From Amycolatopsis tucumanensis (GTDB taxonomy: Bacteria; Actinomycetota; Actinomycetes; Mycobacteriales; Pseudonocardiaceae), in NCBI RefSeq assembly GCF_021654135.1, contig NZ_JAKGSD010000002.1, positions 186,001 through 250,000 of the forward strand: a stretch of 64,000 bases of DNA, given 5' to 3'. The position numbers were made by a program, and so were the translations under genes. Below are positions 17,279 through 24,137 of this stretch, one piece after another (position 1 is the first letter of the stretch; each line of letters begins with the position of its first letter). The notes under the pieces are model-generated. The model ran no database searches, had not been told where the DNA came from, and worked only from the letters and a program-made list of their open reading frames with translations.

Positions 17279-18256
17279 TCACCGGAGTGCGGTGGCGTTG
17301 GGTGGCGAGCCGACCCCTCCGACGAGGTGCAGGGGCTTGACGGTGACGAGCGCGTCCCACCTCCCGTGGACCCGGCTGTCGGCCACCAGGTCGGTGAGGT
17401 TCCACAGCTCCCCGAGCGGCACGCCGAGCTTGGCGATGAGCTCCTGGTGCATCATGCCCGCGTCCTCGGGCGCGCCGGCCAGGTAGGTGTCGGCGGCGAC
17501 CGGCAGGACTTCGACGGCGAAGGTGTCGGTGGCGAACAACGCGACCTGGTGGTCCCACAGCCACTCCGGCAGGTCATGGGTCTGCCGGAAGCCGGTGGCG
17601 CGGCGGGCCTCGCGGACTTCGGCACGCAGGGCGGGCCCGGCGTCGAGGAACCACCGCGCCCACCCGGTGTGGACCAGCACGAGGTCCCCGGGACGCACGC
17701 GTTCGCCCTGGGCCCGCAGCGCGCGGTCGAGGACGTCCACGTCCAGCGCGGGACCACGCCGGTGGTCCAGCGGCGCACCCTCCGCGGCGAGAAGCCCGGC
17801 GACGTCGATGAGCAGGCCACGTCCGACGATCGGCTTCTCGGCCCAGCGCTGAACACCGAGCGCCGGCCGCCCCGCCCGGATTTCGTCATCGGGCACCCCG
17901 TTGTAGAAGCCGTACCCGGACGCGCGCCGGTGCCGCAGGCCGTCGACCTGCGATGTGGCCTGCAAGTAGAACTCGCGCAGCACGTCATCGCGAGCCTCGG
18001 TGTGCGCGGACAGCAGCTCGTGGCGCGGCGCTTTCCGCGCACGCGCCATCGGCGGGTCGAACGCGTCGAGGGCGTGGTCGAGGCTGAAGACCGCACCGCG
18101 GCTGACGCAGGCGAGCGCGTCGAGCACCTGCGCGGGACCGGCGAAGTTGGCCATCCCGCGTTCGGGATCGTGCTCGAAGACGCCCCAGCTCGAGCCGGGC
18201 GGGACGTGCCCACGCAGCTGCGCGTACGTGGGCACGTCCATGCGGTTGTCAGTCAC
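17279..18256 (-). CDS. Cyclase-family hydrolase
   Basis: 325-residue member of the cyclase/kynurenine-formamidase-like metal hydrolase family. Visible marks are the LDHALDAFDPP region, GRGLLIDVAG, GDLVLVHTGWARWF and the late block ATDTFAVEVLPV. The usual HxGTHxD metal motif is not obvious in its standard form, so the metal ligands differ or belong to a divergent branch. It starts at GTG 18256, overlapping the small membrane protein gene by eight bases, and so belongs to the operon with the TRAP-like permease and the RraA fusion. Substrate unknown. Confidence 0.75.
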   Translation of the reverse strand: MTDNRMDVPTYAQLRGHVPPGSSWGVFEHDPERGMANFAGPAQVLDALACVSRGAVFSLDHALDAFDPPMARARKAPRHELLSAHTEARDDVLREFYLQATSQVDGLRHRRASGYGFYNGVPDDEIRAGRPALGVQRWAEKPIVGRGLLIDVAGLLAAEGAPLDHRRGPALDVDVLDRALRAQGERVRPGDLVLVHTGWARWFLDAGPALRAEVREARRATGFRQTHDLPEWLWDHQVALFATDTFAVEVLPVAADTYLAGAPEDAGMMHQELIAKLGVPLGELWNLTDLVADSRVHGRWDALVTVKPLHLVGGVGSPPNATALR

Positions 18257-18515
18257 GGTCGGGGTCCTGCTTGCGGTAGGAGAGGGCGAAGGACAGCAAC
18301 CCGGCGACGGAGGCGCCCCCGAACGCGTAGGGAGCGACGGCCGCGGCCCAGTGGCGGGCGGCGGTGGCTTCGCCTGCGGCGAGGGTCGCGATCTGCCCGA
18401 CGACGATCGCCAGTCCGGCGAGGAGGAAGAACACGACGGTGAGGGCGAAGAGGAAGGTGGCGATCCGGACTGTCCGGTTCGGACGGGAGGTGATCTGGTT
18501 CATCGTTGAACTCAT
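18249..18515 (-). CDS. Small two-helix membrane protein
   Basis: 88 residues with two predicted membrane helices at about 17-44 and 58-80 and a charged C-terminal tail. I do not recognise a family. It sits between the TRAP-like large permease (25 bases upstream) and the cyclase gene (overlapping). It may be an accessory subunit of that permease; TRAP small subunits (DctQ) normally have four helices, so it is not an ordinary DctQ. Confidence 0.7.
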   Translation of the reverse strand: MSSTMNQITSRPNRTVRIATFLFALTVVFFLLAGLAIVVGQIATLAAGEATAARHWAAAVAPYAFGGASVAGLLSFALSYRKQDPDRD

Positions 18516-18539
18516 GGGTCTGTTCCTTCGGTTTCGGCG

Positions 18540-19961
18540 TCAGACGGGGAGCACACCGACGGCGATGCCGACGCCGAGGGCGAGGATGGGCAGGCAGTAG
18601 TACTTGAGCAGGGGCAGGAAGGTCTTGACCGGGTCGACCCTGGCGATGCCGGCCGCGACGTAGATCGGCGCGCCGGAGGGCGGAGAGGCTCCCTCGGTCG
18701 AGGCGAAGATCAGGACCGCGGCGGCGGCGATCGGCGCGGGAACGCCGGCGCCGACCAGGGCGGCCACCGCGACGGGCCCCACCGCGGCCATGGTCGCGCT
18801 CGCGGTGAGCGGGATCGCGATGGCCACGATGATCACGCCGATCGCGATCGCCATGATCCAGGCGGGCGCGTCGAGCCCGGCCAGCACGGTCTCCAGCTGT
18901 CCGGCGAGGCCGAGGTCGGCCAGGACGTTGGACGCGGAGAACGCGGCGACGATGGTGATGCCGATGACGCCGAACGACGGCGCCGCCTTGCCGATGACCG
19001 ACCACCACCCGGAGGCGGTGCGGGGCAGGTGCTTGCGGCCGAGGAACAGCACCAGCGCGATCATCAGCACCGGGATCCAGGTGATCAGGCTGATCACGTC
19101 CGGCATCGAGTAGGGCTGCGCGGGCAGTTTGGTGCCGTCGGCGAGCGCGACGGGCTTCTTCAGGGCCTCGCCGACGCCGGAGTACGTGCCCAGCGCTTCG
19201 GCGACGGGGCCGCGGGTGAGCAACAGCGGGACGAGGATCGGCAGGAACAGCAGCAACGAGGTCCAGCCTGAACGCAGGCTGCGGCCGAACGGGATCCGGT
19301 CGCTCTCGGCGATCGGTTCGATGCCGTTGCGCCGGATCAGGAACCACGACAGCACGATCCGGTAGCCCAGGCACCACAGCCCGGCAATGGCGAGGGGTTT
19401 GACGATCTCGTCGGCCTGCATGATCCCCTGCGCGGCGAGCCCGCCGACGAGGATGAACATGGTGGCCGAGAACGGGAACGTCACGCCCATCCCGGCGCCA
19501 CCGGCGACCACGGTGGCGGCCAGTTCGGGCTTGACGCCGGACCGTTTCATCCACGGCACGGTGACCGAGCCGACCGCCGCCGTGACCGCGGCGCCGACGT
19601 GGGCGATCGCGCCGAAGATGCCGCCGGCGACGGTGGCCGTGTAGACCGGGCCGCCACGCAGCCGGCCCAGGACGGAGTTGAGCAGGTCGATCAGCTTGTC
19701 CAGCACCGGGGTCTTGGCGAGCAGGTAGGACATGAACACGAAGGCCAGCCCGGCGAAGGTGACCTCCTCCTGCATCGAGTCGACCACGGCGTGCTGGATG
19801 GCCGACCACGCGTATCCGCCGTCCTCGGTGCCGCCGAACACCGCGAAGCCGCACACGGCCACGAACCCGAGGATCATCGCCTCACCGATGTTGCGCTTGA
19901 ACACCGCGTTCCACACGATGATGACCGCGACGAACGCGAGCAGAGCCCACACCCCGGTCAT
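18540..19961 (-). CDS. TRAP-type large permease (DctM-like)
   Basis: 473-residue membrane protein with about 11-12 helices. The C-terminal block SPPSGAPIYVAAGIARVDPVK and the GGAGMGVTFPFSATM region resemble DctM-type TRAP permeases and related ion-transporter-superfamily proteins. No periplasmic binding protein (DctP) gene is adjacent, and the only small partner is the two-helix protein at 18249-18515. It starts at ATG 19961, sharing one base with the stop of the fusion gene. It probably imports an organic acid used by that operon. Confidence 0.75.
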   Translation of the reverse strand: MTGVWALLAFVAVIIVWNAVFKRNIGEAMILGFVAVCGFAVFGGTEDGGYAWSAIQHAVVDSMQEEVTFAGLAFVFMSYLLAKTPVLDKLIDLLNSVLGRLRGGPVYTATVAGGIFGAIAHVGAAVTAAVGSVTVPWMKRSGVKPELAATVVAGGAGMGVTFPFSATMFILVGGLAAQGIMQADEIVKPLAIAGLWCLGYRIVLSWFLIRRNGIEPIAESDRIPFGRSLRSGWTSLLLFLPILVPLLLTRGPVAEALGTYSGVGEALKKPVALADGTKLPAQPYSMPDVISLITWIPVLMIALVLFLGRKHLPRTASGWWSVIGKAAPSFGVIGITIVAAFSASNVLADLGLAGQLETVLAGLDAPAWIMAIAIGVIIVAIAIPLTASATMAAVGPVAVAALVGAGVPAPIAAAAVLIFASTEGASPPSGAPIYVAAGIARVDPVKTFLPLLKYYCLPILALGVGIAVGVLPV

Positions 19962-21307
19962 CACGCCGTCCCGGCGAGGATCGCGGCGCGGCGCTGCGCC
20001 TCGTCGGCTTCCACGGCGCGGCCCCCGAGCAGGCTGGCCGCGGCCTCGGCCGCCGGGATCACGATGACACCGTCGTCGTCGCCGACGACCACGTCGCCGG
20101 GCCGCACGACCACCCCGCCGACCGCGACCGGCACGTCCACCTGGCCAGGGCCGTTCTTGTACGGCCCGGCCGGGCAGGCACCGCGGGCCCACGCCGGGAA
20201 GCCGATCTTCTCCAGTTCGCTCACGTCGCGCAGCACCCCGTCGGCCACGATGCCCCGGACCCCGCGGCGCTTGGCGCGCTCGGCCATCAGCTCGCCCAGC
20301 AGCGCCCGGCTGGTGTCGCCGCCACCGTTGACGACCAGCACGTCACCCGGCCGTGAGCAGGCGATCGCCCGGTGCAGGGCCAGGTTGTCGCCGTGGGGCA
20401 CCCACACGGTGCGGGCGCGGCCGACTACGCGGGCGCCCTTCCACAGCGCGTGTATTCCGCCGTCGAGCATCCCCATACGATCGCGCGCGTCGCCGATGTT
20501 GGCGACGGCGAGTCCCTCGAACTCCGGCCACAGGTCCTCGGCGGGCGCGAGCGCGGCGTCCGCGCGGCCACGGTGCACCTCCGCGGTGGCCCTGGTCATC
20601 ACCGGCAGCACCCCGAGTGAATCGAGCAGTGCCGCGGCCGCGTCGGCTTCACCAGCGCGCCGGGCGGCGTGTTTGAGCGTGCCGTCGTGCAGCCGGTTCA
20701 CCGCCGCGTCTCCGCCGGACAGTTCGCGGGCCATCTGCTCACGCACCCAGTCCTCCGCGCCCGCCGCGCGACCCGCCAGGACCGACTCCACGATCAGCGC
20801 ACCCAGGCCCTTCATGAAGGTGCTGCGCAGCAACTTCCGGCCGGACGCCGCGCCGGGTGCTCCCCCGATGTCGTCCACGCGCGCACCCAGCTGCTCGAAG
20901 GTCGTGGCGGCCCGGGCGGAGGCGTGACCGCTGATGATCACCGGGGTGGCGGCGCCGTGGGCGGGCACCGACCCGATCACCGCCACGTCGGCGAACCGGC
21001 TCTCGCCCACCGTATCCGCGATCGTGCGCTTGACCTCGGGCGCGGCCGCGTTCATGTCCACGTACACGGCCGCGGGCGGCAGGAATCGCGCGACCGACTC
21101 CGCGGCTTCGACCGCGGCGCGCCCGCCGACCAGGCTCAGCACCACGTCCGCGTCACGGACCGCCGCCTCCGGAGTGTCCGCGCGTTGCACGCCCGCCGGC
21201 GTCGCGTTGTCGGCGGGGTCGTACCCCACCACGTTCCAGCCGCGCGCGACAAGGCCGGCCGCGTAGAGCGTCCCGGCCTCGCCGAGCCCCAGCACCGACA
21301 TCCGCAT
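19961..21307 (-). CDS. Fusion of beta-hydroxyacid-dehydrogenase-like and RraA-like aldolase domains
   Basis: 448 residues with two enzyme domains. Residues 1-255 resemble 6-phosphogluconate/beta-hydroxyacid dehydrogenases: the Rossmann motif GLGEAG at 7-12, VYVDMNAAAPEVK, and a C-terminal helical part GRKLLRSTFMKGLGA of the DUF1932 type. Residues from about 270 to the end are an RraA/4-hydroxy-4-methyl-2-oxoglutarate aldolase-like domain with GDVLVVNGGGDTSRALLGEL and GIVADGVLRDVSEL. ATG at 21307 has AAGGAGG four bases before it. It is first in the operon with the permease and cyclase. Such a fusion would allow oxidation and then C-C cleavage of one substrate (inference). Confidence 0.85.
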   Translation of the reverse strand: MRMSVLGLGEAGTLYAAGLVARGWNVVGYDPADNATPAGVQRADTPEAAVRDADVVLSLVGGRAAVEAAESVARFLPPAAVYVDMNAAAPEVKRTIADTVGESRFADVAVIGSVPAHGAATPVIISGHASARAATTFEQLGARVDDIGGAPGAASGRKLLRSTFMKGLGALIVESVLAGRAAGAEDWVREQMARELSGGDAAVNRLHDGTLKHAARRAGEADAAAALLDSLGVLPVMTRATAEVHRGRADAALAPAEDLWPEFEGLAVANIGDARDRMGMLDGGIHALWKGARVVGRARTVWVPHGDNLALHRAIACSRPGDVLVVNGGGDTSRALLGELMAERAKRRGVRGIVADGVLRDVSELEKIGFPAWARGACPAGPYKNGPGQVDVPVAVGGVVVRPGDVVVGDDDGVIVIPAAEAAASLLGGRAVEADEAQRRAAILAGTA

Positions 21308-21326
21308 TCTGCCTCCTTGCAGATTT

Positions 21327-21337
21327 CCACACAGTGG
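21327..21337. promoter_or_regulatory. Putative IclR operator upstream of the fusion gene
   Basis: The dyad CCAC-ACA-GTGG lies 20 bases before the fusion-gene ATG. Ten of its bases are repeated upstream of iclR at 17262-17271. Confidence 0.55.
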
Positions 21338-21689
21338 TAAGTCCTGCCGTTGTGCGGATAGTATTGCCACATGATGAGAGCAGAGTCAACGGTGAGCTGC
21401 GCCGGTCCGCCGCGCCGATCGCACGGGCGCACAGCGGCGCGCCTCACGGTGGTGCCGTCGGCGGCGTGCTCGAGTGCCCCGGACCTTGCCCATAGCCGGC
21501 ACGTCACATCGGGGCTCGGCGCGCACGACCACTGTCCGATGTGGACCCGCGCCGTCCACTTGGCTGGGATGCTGCTGGTCGTCTCGCGGTGTCAGGACCA
21601 GCCGATCCGGACAGCTCCCCGGCGTCGCGTAGAAGCCGGCCGGGTCCGCCACCGCACCGCCATGCAGGGCCCGTCCGGAGCGGGTCACA
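21338..21689. other. Gene-free stretch
   Basis: About 350 bases between the divergent fusion gene and the secreted protein gene. The left end is the upstream promoter region of the IclR-controlled operon. No reading frame with family similarity, RNA or repeat was recognised in the rest. Confidence 0.4.
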
Positions 21690-21698
21690 ATGGAGCAC

Positions 21699-22331
21699 AT
21701 GAAGAGGGGGCTTCGCCGCTGCATGCTGGCCTTGCTGGGCGTCTTGACGCTGGCGATCCCGTCGGCCGCTGAGATGACGAGACCCGCGGCGCCACAGATT
21801 GCCGGGCCGCCGCCGGTGGTGCCGGGCTGCGAACAGGGTTGCGAGACGATGTTCTCCGCCGCGCTGCCCGACGGGCACCGGCTCGACGGGCTGCACGGAG
21901 TCGGCGGCAACGTGCTGGCGTACTGGGACGGCGCGAGCCTGGTCGACACGACACAGGTCCGTGGCAGCGACGGGCAACCCTACGAGCGGGTGACGGCCGG
22001 ACTCTGCGGCGCGGGGCGGTGTGCCGTCGCGTTCGAGTTCGGCGCGCACTCCGCGGCCGTCGCGGCGCTGCGGCTCGACACGAAGATCACGGTGGACACC
22101 GCGGTGGAAGGCGTGGCGGCCGACGTGCGGGACCTCAACGCCGACGGTGTGCCGGACGCCGCGGTGCGGCAGAGCACGTACGAGCCCAGCTTCGCGCTCG
22201 CCCCGCTGTACTGGATGACGTATGTGCAGCAGGACGACCACCTGGTGCCCACCGGCTGCACGACGCCGGTGCAGGCCTACGAGGAGGCCCCGATCACCGT
22301 GGCGACCGGGGCTTGCCCGACGAACGTCTAG
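21699..22331 (+). CDS. Secreted hypothetical protein with a calcium-loop-like motif
   Basis: About 210 residues. The N terminus MKRGLRRCMLALLGVLTLAI is a Sec signal peptide with a cut near SAA. An EF-hand-like loop DLNADGVPDAAV near residue 150 resembles FG-GAP/dockerin-type calcium loops. Six cysteines, several in pairs (CEQGC, CGAGRC), suggest disulfides. An ATG three codons upstream (21690) is also possible. No family recognised; neighbours give no clue. Confidence 0.65.
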   Translation: MKRGLRRCMLALLGVLTLAIPSAAEMTRPAAPQIAGPPPVVPGCEQGCETMFSAALPDGHRLDGLHGVGGNVLAYWDGASLVDTTQVRGSDGQPYERVTAGLCGAGRCAVAFEFGAHSAAVAALRLDTKITVDTAVEGVAADVRDLNADGVPDAAVRQSTYEPSFALAPLYWMTYVQQDDHLVPTGCTTPVQAYEEAPITVATGACPTNV

Positions 22332-22412
22332 AACGCCAGGACGCTTTGTCGGCGCGTAGCCGTCGAGGACGGTTGGCGGGGGTCGAGCCGGCTCAGCCCC
22401 TTGACGCGTCGA

Positions 22413-22817
22413 CTACCGGCTGATCCCTTCGGCCAGGGAGGTCGCCCGGGCGAGACGGTGATCGGTGGTGAGAACCCGCGCGTGCAGGCGCGCGGCGAGC
22501 TCGACGTAGAGCGCATCAGCGAGACGGAGATCCGCCCGGCGCGCCCAGGCGCCGGCGGCGAGTTCGACGACCGGATGCCGCGTGACGGGGATCGTGGCCA
22601 ACGCGTTCAGCGCCACGTCGACCTCGGAAGCAGGCAGCTCGCCGGCACGCTCCAGTCGCCCCAACGCGGACAGGACCTCGGCATCCAGGTGCGCCGGCGC
22701 GTGCAGGACGGTACCGGCGAGCCGCTTCTTCGCGGCGGCCGCGTAGTCGGTGCCTGCCAGCAAGTCCACGAGCACCGACGCGTCCAGGACCGCGATCTCC
22801 GCCGGCGCGTCACTCAT
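22413..22817 (-). CDS. vapC: PIN-domain toxin, VapC-like
   Basis: Probable RNase toxin of 134 residues. The PIN acidic residues are visible: Asp12 in AVLDASVLVD, Glu in LDAEVLSAL, Asp in RLADALYVELA and Asp in VLTTDHRLA. The ATG at 22817 overlaps the antitoxin stop by eight bases, the typical toxin-antitoxin layout. Expected to cleave tRNA or mRNA unless bound by the upstream antitoxin. Confidence 0.88.
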   Translation of the reverse strand: MSDAPAEIAVLDASVLVDLLAGTDYAAAAKKRLAGTVLHAPAHLDAEVLSALGRLERAGELPASEVDVALNALATIPVTRHPVVELAAGAWARRADLRLADALYVELAARLHARVLTTDHRLARATSLAEGISR

Positions 22818-23040
22818 CCTCGGCACCGGCCAGCTCCGCGCGAGCGCCGTCCAAAGCCTCGACAGCAGCCTCGTGCGAGACTGTTCGCCGCGGCGACGGG
22901 AGGGCGTCCAGCCAGGCGTCCATGGCACGACGTTGCAGCTCGTCCGCGATCGCCGCCTGCACCAGCGCGGATACGTTCAGGTCCGCAGCCTTGGCGCGTT
23001 CGGCCAGCTCATCGGGCACGTAGACATTCAACCTCGCCAT
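22810..23040 (-). CDS. vapB: Ribbon-helix-helix antitoxin, VapB-like
   Basis: 76 residues. The N terminus MARLNVYVPDELAERAKAA is a ribbon-helix-helix DNA-binding strand and helix. The C-terminal half, which would wrap the toxin, has acidic and alanine-rich helices. ATG at 23040 is the only start placing the strand at the N terminus. Two direct repeats immediately upstream are the likely autoregulatory sites; the message appears leaderless or nearly so. Confidence 0.85.
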   Translation of the reverse strand: MARLNVYVPDELAERAKAADLNVSALVQAAIADELQRRAMDAWLDALPSPRRTVSHEAAVEALDGARAELAGAEDE

Positions 23041-23059
23041 ACACACACTATACACACAC
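23039..23059. promoter_or_regulatory. Direct-repeat operator of the vapBC-like module
   Basis: Two identical copies of ATACACACAC with an 11-base period, starting at the antitoxin ATG. Read on the minus strand, TATAGT between them could be the -10 box. One-turn spacing suits tandem ribbon-helix-helix dimers. Confidence 0.6.
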
Positions 23060-23182
23060 GCCAGGGGTCGCTCGTGATCATCGGCGATTTCGCAACCGGG
23101 GCGCGGGATCCGGGACACGCCTGCTGGGCGGCCAGAACGCCGCGACGCTGGAAGCGGGGGCAAGTTCGATCAGGACGAGACG

Positions 23183-23413
23183 GTGTGCGTCGACGAGGGG
23201 TACGCCCTCACCGGGGGCGGCTGGGAATGCGCCGAAAACGCCCCGAACAGCCACCGGTACATGCCGATCTACTCGCGCGGCGTCTGCAAGAACAAATCGA
23301 CCGAGGGCTGGCGCGGCTGGGTGGTCCGGGTCCTGCCGCCGCGTGGCGAGAAGGGGGAGGAGGACGAGCACATGTGGGTGTACGCCTGCGGAATCCGCAT
23401 CAAGCCGGACTGA
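23183..23413 (+). pseudogene. Orphan reading frame, probably the 3' part of a small cysteine-containing protein
   Basis: A 76-codon plus-strand frame (GTG start) with protein-like composition and Lys/Asn codons unlike its surroundings: VDEGYALTGGGWECAENAP, later GRGVCKNKST-type and MWVYACGIRIKPD segments, and four cysteines. Coding-like sequence seems to begin before the GTG (GKFDQDET), and no proper start or signal peptide is found. A truncated secreted protein is the most likely reading. No family recognised. Confidence 0.4.
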
Positions 23414-23480
23414 TTGTGCGCCGCACACCGAGGCGGGTGCGCGGCGCACGGGGCGGTTGACCAGGTTCCGCGAACCGCAG

Positions 23481-23897
23481 TCAGGTGTCGAAGCGGAAGT
23501 CGGCGGGACCACGCGGCGGAGCGAGGTCAGGCCGGGTCCATCGGGCCAACCGCTCCGCGGCCTCCGCATACTGGACCGCACCCGTGGAAACCCCGATGAC
23601 GAGGTCGTACGCCTCGTCCTCGGGCGCATCGAGATCGAGACCGTTCAGACCGTAGAACACGAAGACGGCCATCCAGCCAAGCCGCTTGTTGCCATCGATC
23701 AGCGGATGGTGGCGCACGATCGACCCGAGCAGGACCGCAGCCTTCTCATGGAGGCCGGGGTAGGCGTCCTGCCCCATCACCGACACCTTCGGGCGGTGCG
23801 CCGCGGAGTCCAGCAGGCCCGCATCCCGCACCTTCGGCACTCCCAGATCCGATGCGAGAGCGAGCAGGTCCTCCAGATCGAGGTAGTCGATCCTCAC
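23481..23897 (-). CDS. doc: Doc-like Fic-domain toxin
   Basis: 138 residues. The Fic/Doc motif is HPLIDGNKR with His64, close to the Doc consensus HxFxDxNKR. Doc toxins phosphorylate EF-Tu. It starts at GTG 23897 with a four-base overlap (GTGA) on the upstream ribbon-helix-helix gene. Length is typical for Doc (about 126). The paired antitoxin is of ribbon-helix-helix type rather than Phd, a variation known in actinobacteria. Confidence 0.88.
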   Translation of the reverse strand: MRIDYLDLEDLLALASDLGVPKVRDAGLLDSAAHRPKVSVMGQDAYPGLHEKAAVLLGSIVRHHPLIDGNKRLGWMAVFVFYGLNGLDLDAPEDEAYDLVIGVSTGAVQYAEAAERLARWTRPDLAPPRGPADFRFDT

Positions 23898-24106
23898 TGG
23901 GCCAGCCGGTCGAGCAGCGAGGCGTACCGGCTTCGTCCCTCCTCGGACAGGGCGCGCACCCGATCATCCCGAACCCGGCGCGCCGCGGCTTCACCAATAG
24001 CACGCACCACTGCCTCGTGCTTGCTCACGCCTTGAGCCTCCGCGAGCATCGCGAGCGCGCGCTCCTGCTCCTCCGTCAAGCGCAGTGTCATCGCCATGCT
24101 GTCCAT
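23894..24106 (-). CDS. Ribbon-helix-helix antitoxin of the Doc-like toxin
   Basis: About 70 residues. MTLRLTEEQERALAMLAEA begins a ribbon-helix-helix (CopG/Arc-type) domain, and an Arg-rich C-terminal helix likely contacts the toxin. Starts at 24106, 24097 and 24091 are all in frame. The 24106 ATG lies inside the operator palindrome, which would make the message leaderless; 24097 or 24091 may be the real start. Confidence 0.8.
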   Translation of the reverse strand: MDSMAMTLRLTEEQERALAMLAEAQGVSKHEAVVRAIGEAAARRVRDDRVRALSEEGRSRYASLLDRLAQ

Positions 24107-24124
24107 GATACCAATCTGGTATCA
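24106..24124. promoter_or_regulatory. Operator of the Doc-like module
   Basis: Perfect inverted repeat TGATACCA-atc-TGGTATCA overlapping the first possible ATG of the antitoxin gene. AT-rich within high-GC DNA. Expected to be the site for autorepression by the antitoxin. Confidence 0.7.
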
Positions 24125-24137
24125 AGATCGTTTGCTG

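Noticed and set aside
23039..23059. CRISPR-like or microsatellite repeat
   Set aside because: Only two 10-base units at a promoter; best explained as a toxin-antitoxin operator.
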